Shown one piece after another: positions 10,578 through 21,320 of a stretch of 64,000 nucleotides of DNA; the first letter of the stretch is position 1, and each line of letters begins with the position of its first letter. The notes under the pieces are model-generated. The model was given only the letters and a program-made list of their open reading frames with translations, ran no database searches and was not told the DNA's origin. Both the position numbers and the translations under genes were made by a program. The stretch is from Hyphomicrobium zavarzinii ATCC 27496 (GTDB lineage Bacteria > Pseudomonadota > Alphaproteobacteria > Rhizobiales > Hyphomicrobiaceae), in NCBI RefSeq assembly GCF_000383415.1, contig NZ_KB911257.1, forward strand, positions 534,558 through 598,557. Reading direction: 5' to 3'.

Positions 10578-11231
10578 CTAGATGGTCTGGCCGGTCTTCT
10601 TCCAGTCAGCCACGAATTGCGCGAGACCCGAATCCGTCAACGGATGCTTGACGAGAGCCTTGAGGATGGCGGGCGGAATTGTCGCCACATCGGCGCCGAT
10701 GAGGGCGGCTTCCTTTACGTGGTTCACCGTGCGGATCGAGGCGGCGAGGATGTCGGTCTCGAGATCCTGATAGTTGTCGTAGATAGCGCGGATCTCGCGG
10801 ATGAGGTCCATGCCGTTGAGGCCGATGTCGTCGAGTCGGCCGATGAATGGAGAGACGAACGTGGCGCCGGCCTTCGCAGCCAGGAGGGCTTGGTTTGCCG
10901 AAAAGCAGAGCGTGACATTGACCATGGTGCCTTCCGACGTCAGCGCCTTGCAGGCCTTGAGGCCGTCGAGCGTGAGCGGCACCTTGATGGTGACGTTGGT
11001 GGCGATCTTCCGCAGCACCTCGGCTTCGCGCATCATGCCGGCATAGTCGATGGCGGCCACCTCGGCCGAGACCGGGCCGGGGACGACAGCGCAGATCTCG
11101 GCGATTGTCTGCTTGAAGTCGCGGCCGGATTTTGCAATCAGCGACGGGTTGGTGGTCACGCCATCGAGAAGTCCGGTTGCGGCCAGCTCCTTGATTTCGC
11201 TGACATCAGCAGTATCGACGAAAAACTTCAT
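10578..11231 (-). CDS. tal: Transaldolase, short (TalC/FSA-fold) type
   Basis: A 217-residue class I aldolase. Seen: [16 protein letters not shown] at the N-terminus, [13 protein letters not shown], the Schiff-base lysine K83 in NVTIKVPLT, and [15 protein letters not shown]. The short fold is shared by transaldolases and fructose-6-phosphate aldolase. In E. coli FSA two active-site positions are Gln59 and Tyr131; here the equivalents look like E57 (SAEV) and F129 (SPFIGR), the transaldolase pattern. It would exchange dihydroxyacetone units in the pentose phosphate pathway. ATG 11231 has AAAGGA upstream; an upstream in-frame start at 11270 is less likely. Confidence 0.9.
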   Translation of the reverse strand: MKFFVDTADVSEIKELAATGLLDGVTTNPSLIAKSGRDFKQTIAEICAVVPGPVSAEVAAIDYAGMMREAEVLRKIATNVTIKVPLTLDGLKACKALTSEGTMVNVTLCFSANQALLAAKAGATFVSPFIGRLDDIGLNGMDLIREIRAIYDNYQDLETDILAASIRTVNHVKEAALIGADVATIPPAILKALVKHPLTDSGLAQFVADWKKTGQTI

Positions 11232-11375
11232 TCTCGGTCCTTTGTGCTGCCCCTCGTGGGCATCCTTCAAGTTGAGAGAGGTGCGCGGCCTTGTCCATGG
11301 CCGTCAGCTCGCCCTATCTCTCCGCATAAGCTATCGCTTTCAAGCTTGGTAGCTTCTAATCCGGTAGCGGGACAC

Positions 11376-13604
11376 TTGGATAGCCTTCTTGGCATTAATG
11401 AAAAGGGTGAAGGCGCGGCGCGGACGCTGGTTCCGGTGCTGATGCCGGGGGCCCCGCTTGACCAGACCTACGACTATCTGGTTCCGCCGGGGCTTGCCAT
11501 CGAGCCGGGCGCCTTTGTTCTCGTCCCGTTCGGGCCGCAGACGCGCATCGGCGTGGTGTGGGACGGACCGCTCGGCGGCTCCGATCGTCCGGTCGATCCC
11601 AAGAAGATGAAGACGCTGACCGAGCGGCTCGATGTTCCGCCGCTGCCGTTGACGTCGCTCAGGTTCGCAGAGTGGATCGCGGGCTACACGCTTTCGCCGC
11701 TCGGCATGGTGGTGCGGATGATGATGAGCGCGCAAGCCGCGTTCGAGCCGGTGAAGCCGCGTTTCGGCGTGCGTGCGGTGGCGGATGCGCCTGACCCGCC
11801 GCGCATGACGCCGGCGCGCCGGCGCGCGCTCGATCTCGCGCGCGACGGCTCGATCCGCGCGAAGTCCGCGCTCGCCCAGGAAGCCGAATGCAGCACGGGC
11901 GTGGTGGATGGTCTCGTCGCGTCCGGAAATCTGGTCGAAGTCGTCATTCCCGAGCGGCGTTTTCCGCTACCCAATGCGGACCACCGGCAAACGGAGTTCA
12001 CGCGCGAACAGGCGGAGGCGGTGCACGCGCTGGTCTCGGCCGTCGACGGCGGCAGCTTCTCGGTATCGCTGCTCGACGGCGTGACGGGCTCGGGCAAAAC
12101 GGAGGTTTACTACGAGGCGGTTGCGGAAACGCTGCGCAAGGGGCGGCAGGCCCTGATCATGCTGCCCGAGATCGCGCTCACCGGGCAGTTCATGAGCCGG
12201 TTCGTCGCGCGCTTCGGATGCGCGCCCGCAGAATGGCATTCGGCCTTGTCGCCTGCCGAGCGCGGACGCGTGTGGCGCGCGGCGGCGACGGGCGAGGCGC
12301 GCGTGGTCGTTGGCGCGCGCAGTGCGCTGTTCCTGCCGTTCACCGAGCTCGGTCTCGTGGTGGTCGACGAGGAGCACGATCCTGGTTTCAAGCAGGATGA
12401 CCGGGTGCACTATCAAGCGCGCGACATGAGTGTCGTGCGCGGCAGCCTCGGGAAGTTTCCCGTGGTGCTCGCCTCGGCAACGCCGTCGATCGAAAGCCAT
12501 GTCAACGCGCGGACCGGGCGCTACCGGCATATCATCCTGCCGGGACGTTTCACGGGCGCTGAGCTGCCGGACGTCAAGCCGATCGACATGCGCACGCATC
12601 CGCCGGAAAAGGGGCAATGGCTCTCGCCGGTGCTGGTGGAGGCGGTCGCCGCCACGCTCGCGGAGCGGCAGCAGTCTCTCCTGTTCCTGAACCGGCGCGG
12701 GTATGCGCCGCTGACGTTGTGCCGCAGCTGCGGTCATCGTTTCGAATGCCCGCAGTGCACGGCATGGCTCGTGGAGCACCGGTTCCGGCGGCGTCTCAAT
12801 TGCCACCATTGCGGTTTCTCGCTGCCCATGCCGGAGACGTGTCCCAAGTGCGGCGAGGAAGGATCGCTCGTCGCGTGCGGACCGGGTGTCGAGCGCGTGG
12901 CGGAGGAGGTGCGGGAGCGCTTTCCGGACGCGCGCCTTGCGCTGTTGTCATCGGACCTCATTCCGGGGCTCGAGGAGATGCGCCGCATCATCGGCTCGAT
13001 CGAGAGCGGTGAGGTGGACATCATCATCGGGACGCAGATCGTGGCCAAGGGCCACAACTTTCCGCTGCTGGCCACGGTTGGTATCGTCGATGGCGATCTG
13101 GGCTTGTCGATGGGCGCCGATCCGCGGGCCGGCGAGCGGACGTTCCAGCTTCTGCATCAGGTGACGGGGCGTGCCGGGCGCGCTCTGACCAAGGGCCGCG
13201 GCTTCATTCAAACGCACATGCCGGAGCATCCGGTGATGGAAGCCATCATCTCAGGCGATCGCGAGAGCTTCCTCGACCGGGAGATCGACATGCGACGGCG
13301 CGGCGTGCTGCCGCCGTTTGGCAGGCTTGCCGCGCTCGTCATCTCGGCGCGCGACAAGGATCTGGCGGAAACGTTCGCGCGTGAGGTTGCGCGGCGCGCG
13401 CCACGTGCGGAGCAGATCGAAGTGCTGGGTCCCGCCGAGGCGCCGATCTCGATCGTGCGCGGGCGGCATCGCTGGCGGCTGCTGGTGAAGGCGCCCCGCG
13501 ACAAGAACATCCAGGCCTTCCTGAGGGCATGGGGTGAGGCGCTTCCGAAAATCGGAGGTGATCTGCGCCTCACCGTCGATATCGATCCCTACAACTTTCT
13601 CTAG
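11376..13604 (+). CDS. priA: Primosomal replication restart helicase PriA
   Basis: About 742 residues. Seen: an N-terminal 3'-binding domain (PGAPLDQTYDYLVPPG), Walker A in DGVTGSGKTEVYY, the DEEH box in VVDEEHDPGFKQ, helicase motif III SATPS, eight zinc-binding cysteines between about residues 450 and 495 (CRSCGHRFECPQC, then CHHCGFSLPMPETCPKC), and VTGRAGRA. The open frame extends far upstream over the antisense transaldolase gene, which cannot be real coding. No ATG or GTG fits; TTG 11376 after AGCGGGAC gives a length near the 732-residue E. coli protein, so I infer it. It is divergent from transaldolase. Confidence 0.9.
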   Translation: MDSLLGINEKGEGAARTLVPVLMPGAPLDQTYDYLVPPGLAIEPGAFVLVPFGPQTRIGVVWDGPLGGSDRPVDPKKMKTLTERLDVPPLPLTSLRFAEWIAGYTLSPLGMVVRMMMSAQAAFEPVKPRFGVRAVADAPDPPRMTPARRRALDLARDGSIRAKSALAQEAECSTGVVDGLVASGNLVEVVIPERRFPLPNADHRQTEFTREQAEAVHALVSAVDGGSFSVSLLDGVTGSGKTEVYYEAVAETLRKGRQALIMLPEIALTGQFMSRFVARFGCAPAEWHSALSPAERGRVWRAAATGEARVVVGARSALFLPFTELGLVVVDEEHDPGFKQDDRVHYQARDMSVVRGSLGKFPVVLASATPSIESHVNARTGRYRHIILPGRFTGAELPDVKPIDMRTHPPEKGQWLSPVLVEAVAATLAERQQSLLFLNRRGYAPLTLCRSCGHRFECPQCTAWLVEHRFRRRLNCHHCGFSLPMPETCPKCGEEGSLVACGPGVERVAEEVRERFPDARLALLSSDLIPGLEEMRRIIGSIESGEVDIIIGTQIVAKGHNFPLLATVGIVDGDLGLSMGADPRAGERTFQLLHQVTGRAGRALTKGRGFIQTHMPEHPVMEAIISGDRESFLDREIDMRRRGVLPPFGRLAALVISARDKDLAETFAREVARRAPRAEQIEVLGPAEAPISIVRGRHRWRLLVKAPRDKNIQAFLRAWGEALPKIGGDLRLTVDIDPYNFL

Positions 13605-13632
13605 GGCCGTCTGTGTCTACGCCAAGCGCGGC

Positions 13633-13920
13633 TTAGCGATGGTGGCCCGACGAGAGGATCGTGCCGACTGCGAGCACGCCGAGGCCGATGGCGATGCCCT
13701 TCGCGATGTCTTTACCGCGGTTGTCGCGGTGGCGCTTGTAGGCGTAGCGATGGCGCGGGCCGTAGTAATCGCGCGGGCCATCATAGTGGCGCGAATAGCC
13801 GCGGCCTTCATATCCGTTCCATCTGTCATGGGCGCTGGCGGCGGTCGCGAGCGGACCCATGTTGGCGGCGAGCAAGCTCGTGATGACGGCAGCGCTGGTG
13901 GCGAATTTCTTGAACGACAT
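13633..13920 (-). CDS. Small secreted His/Arg/Tyr-rich protein, function unknown
   Basis: A 95-residue protein with a clear Sec signal peptide (VITSLLAANMGPLATAASA). The middle, about residues 32-65, is rich in His, Arg, Tyr and Gly (RHYDGPRDYYGPRHRYAYKR), and the C-terminus has a hydrophobic stretch (IAIGLGVLAVGTIL) ending in GHHR. The arrangement suggests a cell-envelope protein, perhaps anchored by the second hydrophobic segment. I do not recognise the family. It is convergent with priA. Confidence 0.6.
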   Translation of the reverse strand: MSFKKFATSAAVITSLLAANMGPLATAASAHDRWNGYEGRGYSRHYDGPRDYYGPRHRYAYKRHRDNRGKDIAKGIAIGLGVLAVGTILSSGHHR

Positions 13921-14124
13921 ATCGTGTCCCCTTCGTCCCGATCCTTGCGCCGGGACTGTCCCGGCACGTTGAGATCCTTGATAGCGGGGACACTCTGAAC
14001 TCGTGTTGAACGATGCTTGCAGCTTCCGTTCATCTTCGTTGGAGATGCGTAAACAACGCGCCGGTCAGCTTTTTCGAGCTGCCGGCGCGGGTTTTCGATC
14101 TTCTGCTGGTTCAGCGCGGCTCAG

Positions 14125-14745
14125 CTATTTGAGGTAGGGGCAGAGCTTGCGCTTGCCGTCGTTGGCGAGGAAGGTTCCCGTGGCCCGGTCGAACGAGCGG
14201 TAACGGGACTCGCACCGCGCAACGGCGTCACCGTCGTTGGCATAGACGACGGCGTCGTCATCGTAGTCGTCGTCGTAATAATAGCTGTCGTAGTAGGAAG
14301 GTCCGTAATCATAGAAGTACGGATAGCCGCCGTAATAGCCGCGCGGGAAGCGGCGATGCGGGTAGCCGTGGTGATGGTGCTTGCCACCGCGCCATGCGTA
14401 GTTGGGGCCGGGACGCGGACCTCGGAACGCCGGAGGACCGGGCCGGTGTTGTCCGGCGCGGAAACCAGGATTTCCGCCGCCGAGAGATCTCGGGATCGAG
14501 CCAGGGCCTGCGGGCTTGAAGGCAGGGCCGCCGCCTCTCGAGGCGGGCCCGATACTGCGAAAACCTCCGCCTGCCCTCATACCTCCTCCGCCGCCATCCT
14601 TACGGACGTTGATGACGGGCGCTCTCGTGGTGTCGTTCGACAGCGCTCTCGCGGGGCCGGGCGCGGCTGGCGCTGCTGCGGCTGGCGCTGCGCCCAACGG
14701 AAGGGCCGCCAGGGCCGCGACGGCCAGTAGTCTCGCTGTTTTCAT
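14125..14745 (-). CDS. BA14K-like secreted protein with low-complexity middle
   Basis: A 206-residue protein: signal peptide at residues 1-25, a Gly/Pro/Arg-rich middle, a His run (GGKHHHHGY), a Tyr/Asp-rich stretch (DSYYYDDDYDDD), and a C-terminal segment CESRYRSFDRATGTFL...CPYLK. That last segment matches the BA14K pattern (C-x-x-R-[FY]-x-S-[FY]-[DN], then a GKR/C-P ending), a family described as surface immunoreactive, lectin-like proteins in Brucella. The tail supports the family call; the rest is not diagnostic. The upstream small secreted gene lies about 200 bases away on the same strand. Confidence 0.7.
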   Translation of the reverse strand: MKTARLLAVAALAALPLGAAPAAAAPAAPGPARALSNDTTRAPVINVRKDGGGGGMRAGGGFRSIGPASRGGGPAFKPAGPGSIPRSLGGGNPGFRAGQHRPGPPAFRGPRPGPNYAWRGGKHHHHGYPHRRFPRGYYGGYPYFYDYGPSYYDSYYYDDDYDDDAVVYANDGDAVARCESRYRSFDRATGTFLANDGKRKLCPYLK

Positions 14746-15106
14746 GCCTTATGCTCCTTAGTTTGGTTTGCACCACGCGACTGGGCCACGTGGAAGGCGC
14801 TCGGGCCGTTACCTAAGGATGTGGGGTCTGCGCGAAGGAATCACACCGATTGGCCGGGGGCTGAGGATTATTTTCTCGGAGAGGGCCGGGCGGAGTGCTG
14901 AATGGCCGCGGAAATGCCGCGTTAGAGACGCGTTAGGCCGGTTGATGCGCCGTGACGCACATGATACAGAACCGCGGGCTTCAGACGGGGTACAGCGCAA
15001 CTCAGCGGTGCGGTTTGTCCTGTCTGCAACGTCATCATCATGAAAAAGGGCTGTGGCTTCGGCCGCGGGGCTCCTCCAACCCCTTGAGCGCGCGAGATTT
15101 CTTGAC
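14746..15106. other. 361-base intergenic region before the atp operon
   Basis: No gene that I can support. It must contain the divergent promoters of the BA14K-like gene and the atp operon. Several partly self-complementary GC segments are present (for example around 14905-14945), but none is a clear terminator or known riboswitch. Confidence 0.4.
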
Positions 15107-15667
15107 GTGGCGACAGAAGAACCAATCGTAGGCGGAGTGGCCGGACGCTATGCGGCGGCCCTGTTCGATCTTGCAGTCGAGCAGAAAAATGTGGCCGAGG
15201 TCGAGCAGGATCTCGCAAAATTCGAGCAGCTTTACGACATGAGCCCCGATCTGGTTCGGCTCATCCGTAGCCCGGTCATCGCAAGCGAAGACCAGGCCCG
15301 TGCGCTCGGCATTCTGCTGGATAAGGCGGGCGTCGGCACCCTGACGCGCAATTTCTTCAACCTGGTGGCTCGTAATCGCAGGCTGTTCGCGGCTCCCGAC
15401 ATGGCGCGCGCCTTCAAGGCGCTCGCGGCCAAGTCGCGCGGCGAGGTCACGGCGGAAGTGGCCAGCGCCCATCCGCTGACCGATGCTCAGGCCGAAGCCC
15501 TCAAGGCTGCTCTCAAGGCCACTGTCGGCAAGGACGTGACGCTCGCGACGAAGGTCGATCCTTCGCTGATCGGCGGTCTCGTCGTGAAGCTCGGCAGCCG
15601 CATGGTTGATTCGTCGCTCAAGACGAAGCTTTCCAATCTCACGCTTTCGCTCAAGGGAGGCCATTGA
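15107..15667 (+). CDS. atpH: ATP synthase F1 delta subunit
   Basis: The peripheral-stalk delta (OSCP) subunit linking F1 to the b subunits. Seen: GVAGRYAAALFDLAVEQ at the N-terminus and the C-terminal DPSLIGGLVVKLGSRMVDSS, both typical of AtpH. GTG 15107 gives 186 residues, the usual alphaproteobacterial length; a GTG at 15053 would add 18 atypical residues and has its AAGGG too close. It starts the operon atpH-atpA-atpG-ohr-atpD-orf-atpC; F0 genes are not adjacent, as usual in this group. Confidence 0.92.
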   Translation: MATEEPIVGGVAGRYAAALFDLAVEQKNVAEVEQDLAKFEQLYDMSPDLVRLIRSPVIASEDQARALGILLDKAGVGTLTRNFFNLVARNRRLFAAPDMARAFKALAAKSRGEVTAEVASAHPLTDAQAEALKAALKATVGKDVTLATKVDPSLIGGLVVKLGSRMVDSSLKTKLSNLTLSLKGGH

Positions 15668-15785
15668 CGCCAGGCTTTCGGCCTTGCGCCCTGCCTTCCC
15701 CACGTACGTTTCAGAGCCTGCCGAACAGGCGCGCTCACAAGATCAGAACACATAGAGAAAACGCCCCAAGAGACGAGGTCAAGTG

Positions 15786-17315
15786 ATGGACATCCGGGCT
15801 GCAGAGATCACCTCGATCCTGAAAGATCAGATCAAGAATTTCGGTAAGGAAGCTGAAGTTTCCGAGATCGGCCAAGTGCTGTCGGTCGGTGACGGCATTG
15901 CGCGCGTCTACGGTCTCGACAATGTTCAGGCCGGCGAGATGGTCGAGTTCCCGGGCGGCATTCGCGGCATGGCTCTCAACCTCGAAGCCGACAACGTCGG
16001 CGTCGTTATCTTCGGCGACGACCGCACGATTCGCGAAGGCGACACCGTCAAGCGGACCGGTGCCATCGTGGAAGTTCCGGTCGGCAGGGGTCTGCTCGGC
16101 CGCGTGGTCGACGGCCTCGGCAACCCGATCGACGGCAAGGGTCCGATCCAGTCCGACAAGAAGATGCGCGTCGACGTGAAGGCGCCCGGCATTCTGCCCC
16201 GCAAGTCGGTGCATGAGCCGATGGCAACCGGTCTCAAGGCGGTGGACGCTCTCATCCCCGTCGGCCGCGGCCAGCGCGAGCTCATCATCGGTGACCGCCA
16301 GACCGGCAAGACGGCGATCATTCTGGACACCTTCCTGAACCAGAAGTCCGTCAACGCCGGCACCGACGAAGGCGCAAAGCTCTATTGCGTGTACGTCGCC
16401 GTCGGCCAGAAGCGCTCTACCGTCGCTCAGTTCGTCAAGGTTCTCGAAGAGCGCGGCGCCCTCGAATACTCCATCGTCATCGCCGCCACGGCCTCCGACC
16501 CGGCTCCCATGCAGTACCTCGCGCCGTTCACCGGCTGCACCATGGGCGAGTACTTCCGCGACAACGGCATGCACGCCGTGATCGCCTACGACGACCTCTC
16601 CAAGCAGGCCGTCGCTTATCGCCAGATGTCGCTTCTGCTGCGTCGTCCGCCGGGCCGTGAAGCCTATCCGGGCGACGTTTTCTATCTGCACTCTCGTCTG
16701 CTCGAGCGCGCCGCCAAGCTCGGCGACGCCGCCGGCAAGGGCTCGCTCACCGCGCTCCCCGTCATCGAGACGCAGGCCAACGACGTGTCGGCCTACATTC
16801 CGACCAACGTGATCTCGATCACCGACGGCCAGATCTTCCTCGAGACGGACCTCTTCTATCAGGGCATCCGTCCGGCCGTGAACGTCGGTCTCTCGGTGTC
16901 GCGAGTCGGCTCGTCGGCACAGACGAAGGCGATGAAGCAGGTTGCCGGCAAGATCAAGGGCGAGCTCGCCCAGTACCGCGAAATGGCGGCCTTCGCGCAG
17001 TTCGGCTCGGATCTCGACGCCGCCACGCAGAAGCTGCTCGCACGCGGCGCACGCCTCACCGAGCTTCTCAAGCAGCCGCAGTTCTCTCCGCTCAAGATGG
17101 AAGAGCAGGTTGCGGTGATCTTCGCCGGCACGCGCGGCTATCTCGATCCGCTGCCGGTCTCGGCCGTCGGCAAGTTCGAGCAGAGCCTGCTTGCAGCGCT
17201 CCGCGACGAGAAGTCGATTCTCGCATCGGTCGCCGCCGAGAAGGCTCTTTCTGCCGACGCCGAGAAGAAGCTGGTCGACCTGCTCGACGGCTTCGCCAAG
17301 ACCTTCGTCGCTTAA
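15786..17315 (+). CDS. atpA: ATP synthase F1 alpha subunit
   Basis: A 509-residue non-catalytic nucleotide-binding subunit of F1. Seen: N-terminal [16 protein letters not shown], the P-loop [30 protein letters not shown], and [22 protein letters not shown] 15786 is chosen over in-frame GTG 15783 directly before it. It sits in the canonical place between atpH and atpG. Confidence 0.98.
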   Translation: MDIRAAEITSILKDQIKNFGKEAEVSEIGQVLSVGDGIARVYGLDNVQAGEMVEFPGGIRGMALNLEADNVGVVIFGDDRTIREGDTVKRTGAIVEVPVGRGLLGRVVDGLGNPIDGKGPIQSDKKMRVDVKAPGILPRKSVHEPMATGLKAVDALIPVGRGQRELIIGDRQTGKTAIILDTFLNQKSVNAGTDEGAKLYCVYVAVGQKRSTVAQFVKVLEERGALEYSIVIAATASDPAPMQYLAPFTGCTMGEYFRDNGMHAVIAYDDLSKQAVAYRQMSLLLRRPPGREAYPGDVFYLHSRLLERAAKLGDAAGKGSLTALPVIETQANDVSAYIPTNVISITDGQIFLETDLFYQGIRPAVNVGLSVSRVGSSAQTKAMKQVAGKIKGELAQYREMAAFAQFGSDLDAATQKLLARGARLTELLKQPQFSPLKMEEQVAVIFAGTRGYLDPLPVSAVGKFEQSLLAALRDEKSILASVAAEKALSADAEKKLVDLLDGFAKTFVA

Positions 17316-17397
17316 GTCAGCAATGCCCGTTCCGCGAAGCCGGATACGATCCGGTGCTTCGCGGGAGGGCTAGGGCCGAACTCTCGAGGACGCTCGA

Positions 17398-18288
17398 ATG
17401 CCGAGCTTAAAAGATCTCAGAAACCGCATCGCCTCCGTGAAGGCGACGCGTAAGATCACGAAGGCCATGCAGATGGTGGCCGCGGCGAAGCTTCGCCGTG
17501 CGCAGGAATCCGCAACTGCCGCCCGTCCTTACGCCGAGCGCATGGACGCGGTTCTGGCCGCGCTGAACCAGCGCGCGAGCCGTGAAGGGGCCTCGCCTCT
17601 CCTCGTCGGCACGGGCAAGGATCAGGTTCATCTTCTGATCGTGATGACGGCCGAGCGCGGTCTCTGCGGCGGCTTCAACAACAACATCTCGAAGCTTGCA
17701 CGCGCTGATGCCCAGAGGCTGATCGCGGCCGGCAAGACGGTGAAGATCCTCACGGTGGGCCGCAAGGGCGCGGACAACCTGCGCCGCGATCTCGGCCGCA
17801 ACATCGTCGAGCGTCACGACCTGCGTGGCGTGCGCCAGCTCGGCTTCTCGAACGCGGAAGAGATCGCCAACAAGGTGCTCGCCATGTTCGAGGCCGGTGA
17901 GTTCGACGTTGCGACGCTTTATTTCGCCGAGTTCAAGAGCGTCATCGCGCAGAAGCCGACCGCGCTTCAGCTCATCCCGGCCAAGCTGCCGGAGACGAGC
18001 GCCGCAGACGATGCCAAGGCGGGGGCTGGACAGTCGGTCGTCGACTACGAGCCCGACGAGGATGCGATCCTCGGCTACCTGCTCACGCGCAACATCGCCA
18101 CGCAGATCTTCCGCGGTCTGCTCGAGAATGCCGCGTCCGAGCAGGGCGCACGCATGAGCGCCATGGACAACGCCACGCGCAACGCTGGCGAGATGATCAA
18201 CAAGCTGACCGTGAAGTACAACCGTCAGCGTCAGGCGAACATCACCAAGGAACTCATCGAAATCATCTCGGGCGCGGAAGCGCTCTAG
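17398..18288 (+). CDS. atpG: ATP synthase F1 gamma subunit
   Basis: A 296-residue central-shaft subunit. Seen: the long N-terminal coiled-coil helix ([30 protein letters not shown] region), [14 protein letters not shown], and the C-terminal helix with [20 protein letters not shown], which inserts into the alpha/beta ring. About 190-210 ([11 protein letters not shown]) is the usual variable loop. In most relatives atpD comes next; here an Ohr gene intervenes. Confidence 0.97.
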   Translation: MPSLKDLRNRIASVKATRKITKAMQMVAAAKLRRAQESATAARPYAERMDAVLAALNQRASREGASPLLVGTGKDQVHLLIVMTAERGLCGGFNNNISKLARADAQRLIAAGKTVKILTVGRKGADNLRRDLGRNIVERHDLRGVRQLGFSNAEEIANKVLAMFEAGEFDVATLYFAEFKSVIAQKPTALQLIPAKLPETSAADDAKAGAGQSVVDYEPDEDAILGYLLTRNIATQIFRGLLENAASEQGARMSAMDNATRNAGEMINKLTVKYNRQRQANITKELIEIISGAEAL

Positions 18289-18335
18289 GGCAATCGTGTG
18301 CAGGTCCCGGCTGGTAGAGCGTCGAGGAGTTGACA

Positions 18336-18737
18336 ATGGCATATAGAACGACAGCAACGACGAAGGGCGGCCGTGACGGCCGAGCGGTCCTCGCCGACGG
18401 CAAGCTCGCTCTCGCCATGTCGCTTCCCAAGGAGCTCGGCGGATCGGGCGAAGGCCACAATCCCGAGCAGCTCTTCGCGCTTGGGTATTCGGCCTGCTTC
18501 GGCCAGGCGATCCTCGTGCTTGCAAAGAAGCACGGGCTCGATGGCCAGGCGGCGCGCGTGACGGCCGATGTGACGCTCAACACCACGGACGGCTTCTCGC
18601 TCGCCGTCGATCTCAAGGTTTCGCTTCCCGGTGCCGATCCGGCCGCGCTGCAAGCGCTGGTCGAGGAGGCCCATCAGATTTGTCCCTATTCAAAGGCGAC
18701 GCGCGGAAACATCCCCGTGACGCTGTCGATCGCATAG
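18336..18737 (+). CDS. ohr: Organic hydroperoxide resistance protein (Ohr/OsmC fold), inserted between atpG and atpD
   Basis: A 133-residue thiol peroxidase. Seen: an Ohr-type N-terminus (MAYRTTATTKGGRDGRA) and the two redox cysteines, C54 in GYSACFGQAI and C116 in HQICPYSKATRGN. Ohr reduces organic and lipid hydroperoxides using lipoylated proteins as the electron donor; lipoyl-carrying SucB and Lpd are encoded elsewhere in this window. GAGGAG lies 6 bases before the ATG. The gene is 47 bases after atpG and 76 before atpD on the same strand, so it should be co-transcribed with ATP synthase. No OhrR regulator is adjacent. Confidence 0.9.
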   Translation: MAYRTTATTKGGRDGRAVLADGKLALAMSLPKELGGSGEGHNPEQLFALGYSACFGQAILVLAKKHGLDGQAARVTADVTLNTTDGFSLAVDLKVSLPGADPAALQALVEEAHQICPYSKATRGNIPVTLSIA

Positions 18738-18792
18738 TGAGACCGATGAGTCACGCTTCGGACTAAAAGGGTCCGAAGCGATCATGGTCTGA

Positions 18793-20247
<1,455 letters not shown>

Positions 20248-20348
20248 TAGAGTCCTAGAGTCGTCCGGCCGGCACCGGCCGGGCGATCTCGCGTTTGCGT
20301 CTGTCTAGAAGTGAAATCCGGTCGCAAGGCGACGGAGCGGGGGTTGAG

Positions 20349-20609
20349 ATGGCAGGTGGAGACGCTCAGAGCTTTGGCTCTTGCTGCGAAGAACTGAAAG
20401 AGGCGATGAGCGGCGAGGAGTTCGAGCCGCTGATCACGGTCGGTGACGACGGCGTGCTCTACATGTCCGTCGGGCTCGTGGAGCTCGAGGACGAAGAGCC
20501 GGGCATGGTCGATCATCCGATTTTCTTCTGCCCGTTCTGTGGCAAGGGCGTGCAGACGCCTGACGAGGTCAGGGCGAAGGCGGGTGACGACGAGGACGAC
20601 GACGCGTAA
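20349..20609 (+). CDS. Small acidic zinc-ribbon-like protein between atpD and atpC
   Basis: An 86-residue protein. Seen: CCEELKEAMSGEEFEPL near the N-terminus, a central strand-like stretch (VLYMSVGLVELEDEEPGM), FFCPFCGKGVQTPDEV with a CPxCG pair, and a very acidic tail (DDEDDDA). Together the CC and CxxC cysteines could bind a metal. I do not recognise a named family. It lies between atpD and atpC on the same strand with short gaps, so it is likely expressed with ATP synthase. Confidence 0.7.
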   Translation: MAGGDAQSFGSCCEELKEAMSGEEFEPLITVGDDGVLYMSVGLVELEDEEPGMVDHPIFFCPFCGKGVQTPDEVRAKAGDDEDDDA

Positions 20610-20684
20610 GCGCGCCGTCGCCTTCCGCGGCCTGCGGATCGCACGGGTGCGCGGGCCGGTTCAGAATTTGAGGAAGAGAAGCCA

Positions 20685-21074
20685 ATGGCTCAGACGTTCA
20701 CATTCGAGCTGGTCAGCCCCGAGAAGGTTCTTCTTTCGGGCGAGGCAGAGCAGGTTCAGCTCCCGGGCGCCGAGGGCGACATGACCATTCTCCCCGGCCA
20801 TTCTCCGCTGATTTCCACGCTGCGGCCTGGTGTGATCGACGTGGTGCTCGCCGGCGGCAAGTCGCGGGTCTACGTGCGGCAGGCGTTCGCACAGGTGGAG
20901 CCCGATCGTCTGACGGTGCTCGCCGAGAAGGCTTACGACGTCGCGGAGCTGAACGCTTCGGCGATCTCGACGCAGCTTTCCGAGGCCGAGGCCGAGCTGG
21001 CTCAGGCCAAGACCGACGAGCAGCGTCTCGTTGCCAACCAGGCAATCGCTGCGCTCTCGGCGCTCAAGGCTTAA
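20685..21074 (+). CDS. atpC: ATP synthase F1 epsilon subunit
   Basis: A 129-residue subunit: N-terminal beta-sandwich (FTFELVSPEKVLLSGEAEQV, GAEGDMTILPGHSPLI) and a C-terminal helical region (AELNASAISTQLSEAEAELA) that can inhibit ATP hydrolysis. It ends the atp operon and is followed by a strong terminator. Confidence 0.97.
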   Translation: MAQTFTFELVSPEKVLLSGEAEQVQLPGAEGDMTILPGHSPLISTLRPGVIDVVLAGGKSRVYVRQAFAQVEPDRLTVLAEKAYDVAELNASAISTQLSEAEAELAQAKTDEQRLVANQAIAALSALKA

Positions 21075-21097
21075 GCGCCTTTTCGGTTGTGAAATTG

Positions 21098-21127
21098 AAA
21101 AGCGCCCGGCGTTGTCCGGGCGCTTTT
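21098..21127 (+). terminator. Intrinsic terminator of the atp operon
   Basis: AAAAGCGCCCGG pairs with CCGGGCGCTTTT around a short loop, a 12-bp stem flanked by the A/T arms expected of a rho-independent terminator, 24 bases after the atpC stop. Confidence 0.88.
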
Positions 21128-21181
21128 GCTTTGAAGCGCGCCTCGTGTCCGATCCTGGACTTGCATCGTGACGTGTCTGGG

Positions 21182-21288
21182 CCCCGACCGCCCATGCGGA
21201 GCATGGCTTCGCCATGACGTCGGGGTGACGAGACATTCGTGGCAGGCGTTTCCCACAACAGGGCCGTTATCCCGGCGCAGGCCGGGAT
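21182..21288. repeat. Mosaic of intergenic palindromes
   Basis: Two hairpin units lie between atpC and the convergent gene. The first has an outer stem CCCCGAC (21182-21188) / GTCGGGG (21219-21225) enclosing CATGGC-TTC-GCCATG (21202-21216). The second is ATCCCGGC-GCAG-GCCGGGAT (21269-21288). The latter type resembles the short dispersed hairpins common in alphaproteobacterial genomes. Whether it is repeated elsewhere in this genome cannot be seen here. Confidence 0.6.
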
Positions 21289-21320
21289 CCAGATACGCAC
21301 ACGTTGAAAAAAGGGAACGG

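Noticed and set aside
10617-11375. N-terminal extension of the priA frame
   Set aside because: It runs antisense over the transaldolase gene and its translation has no PriA character; PriA similarity begins near 11420.
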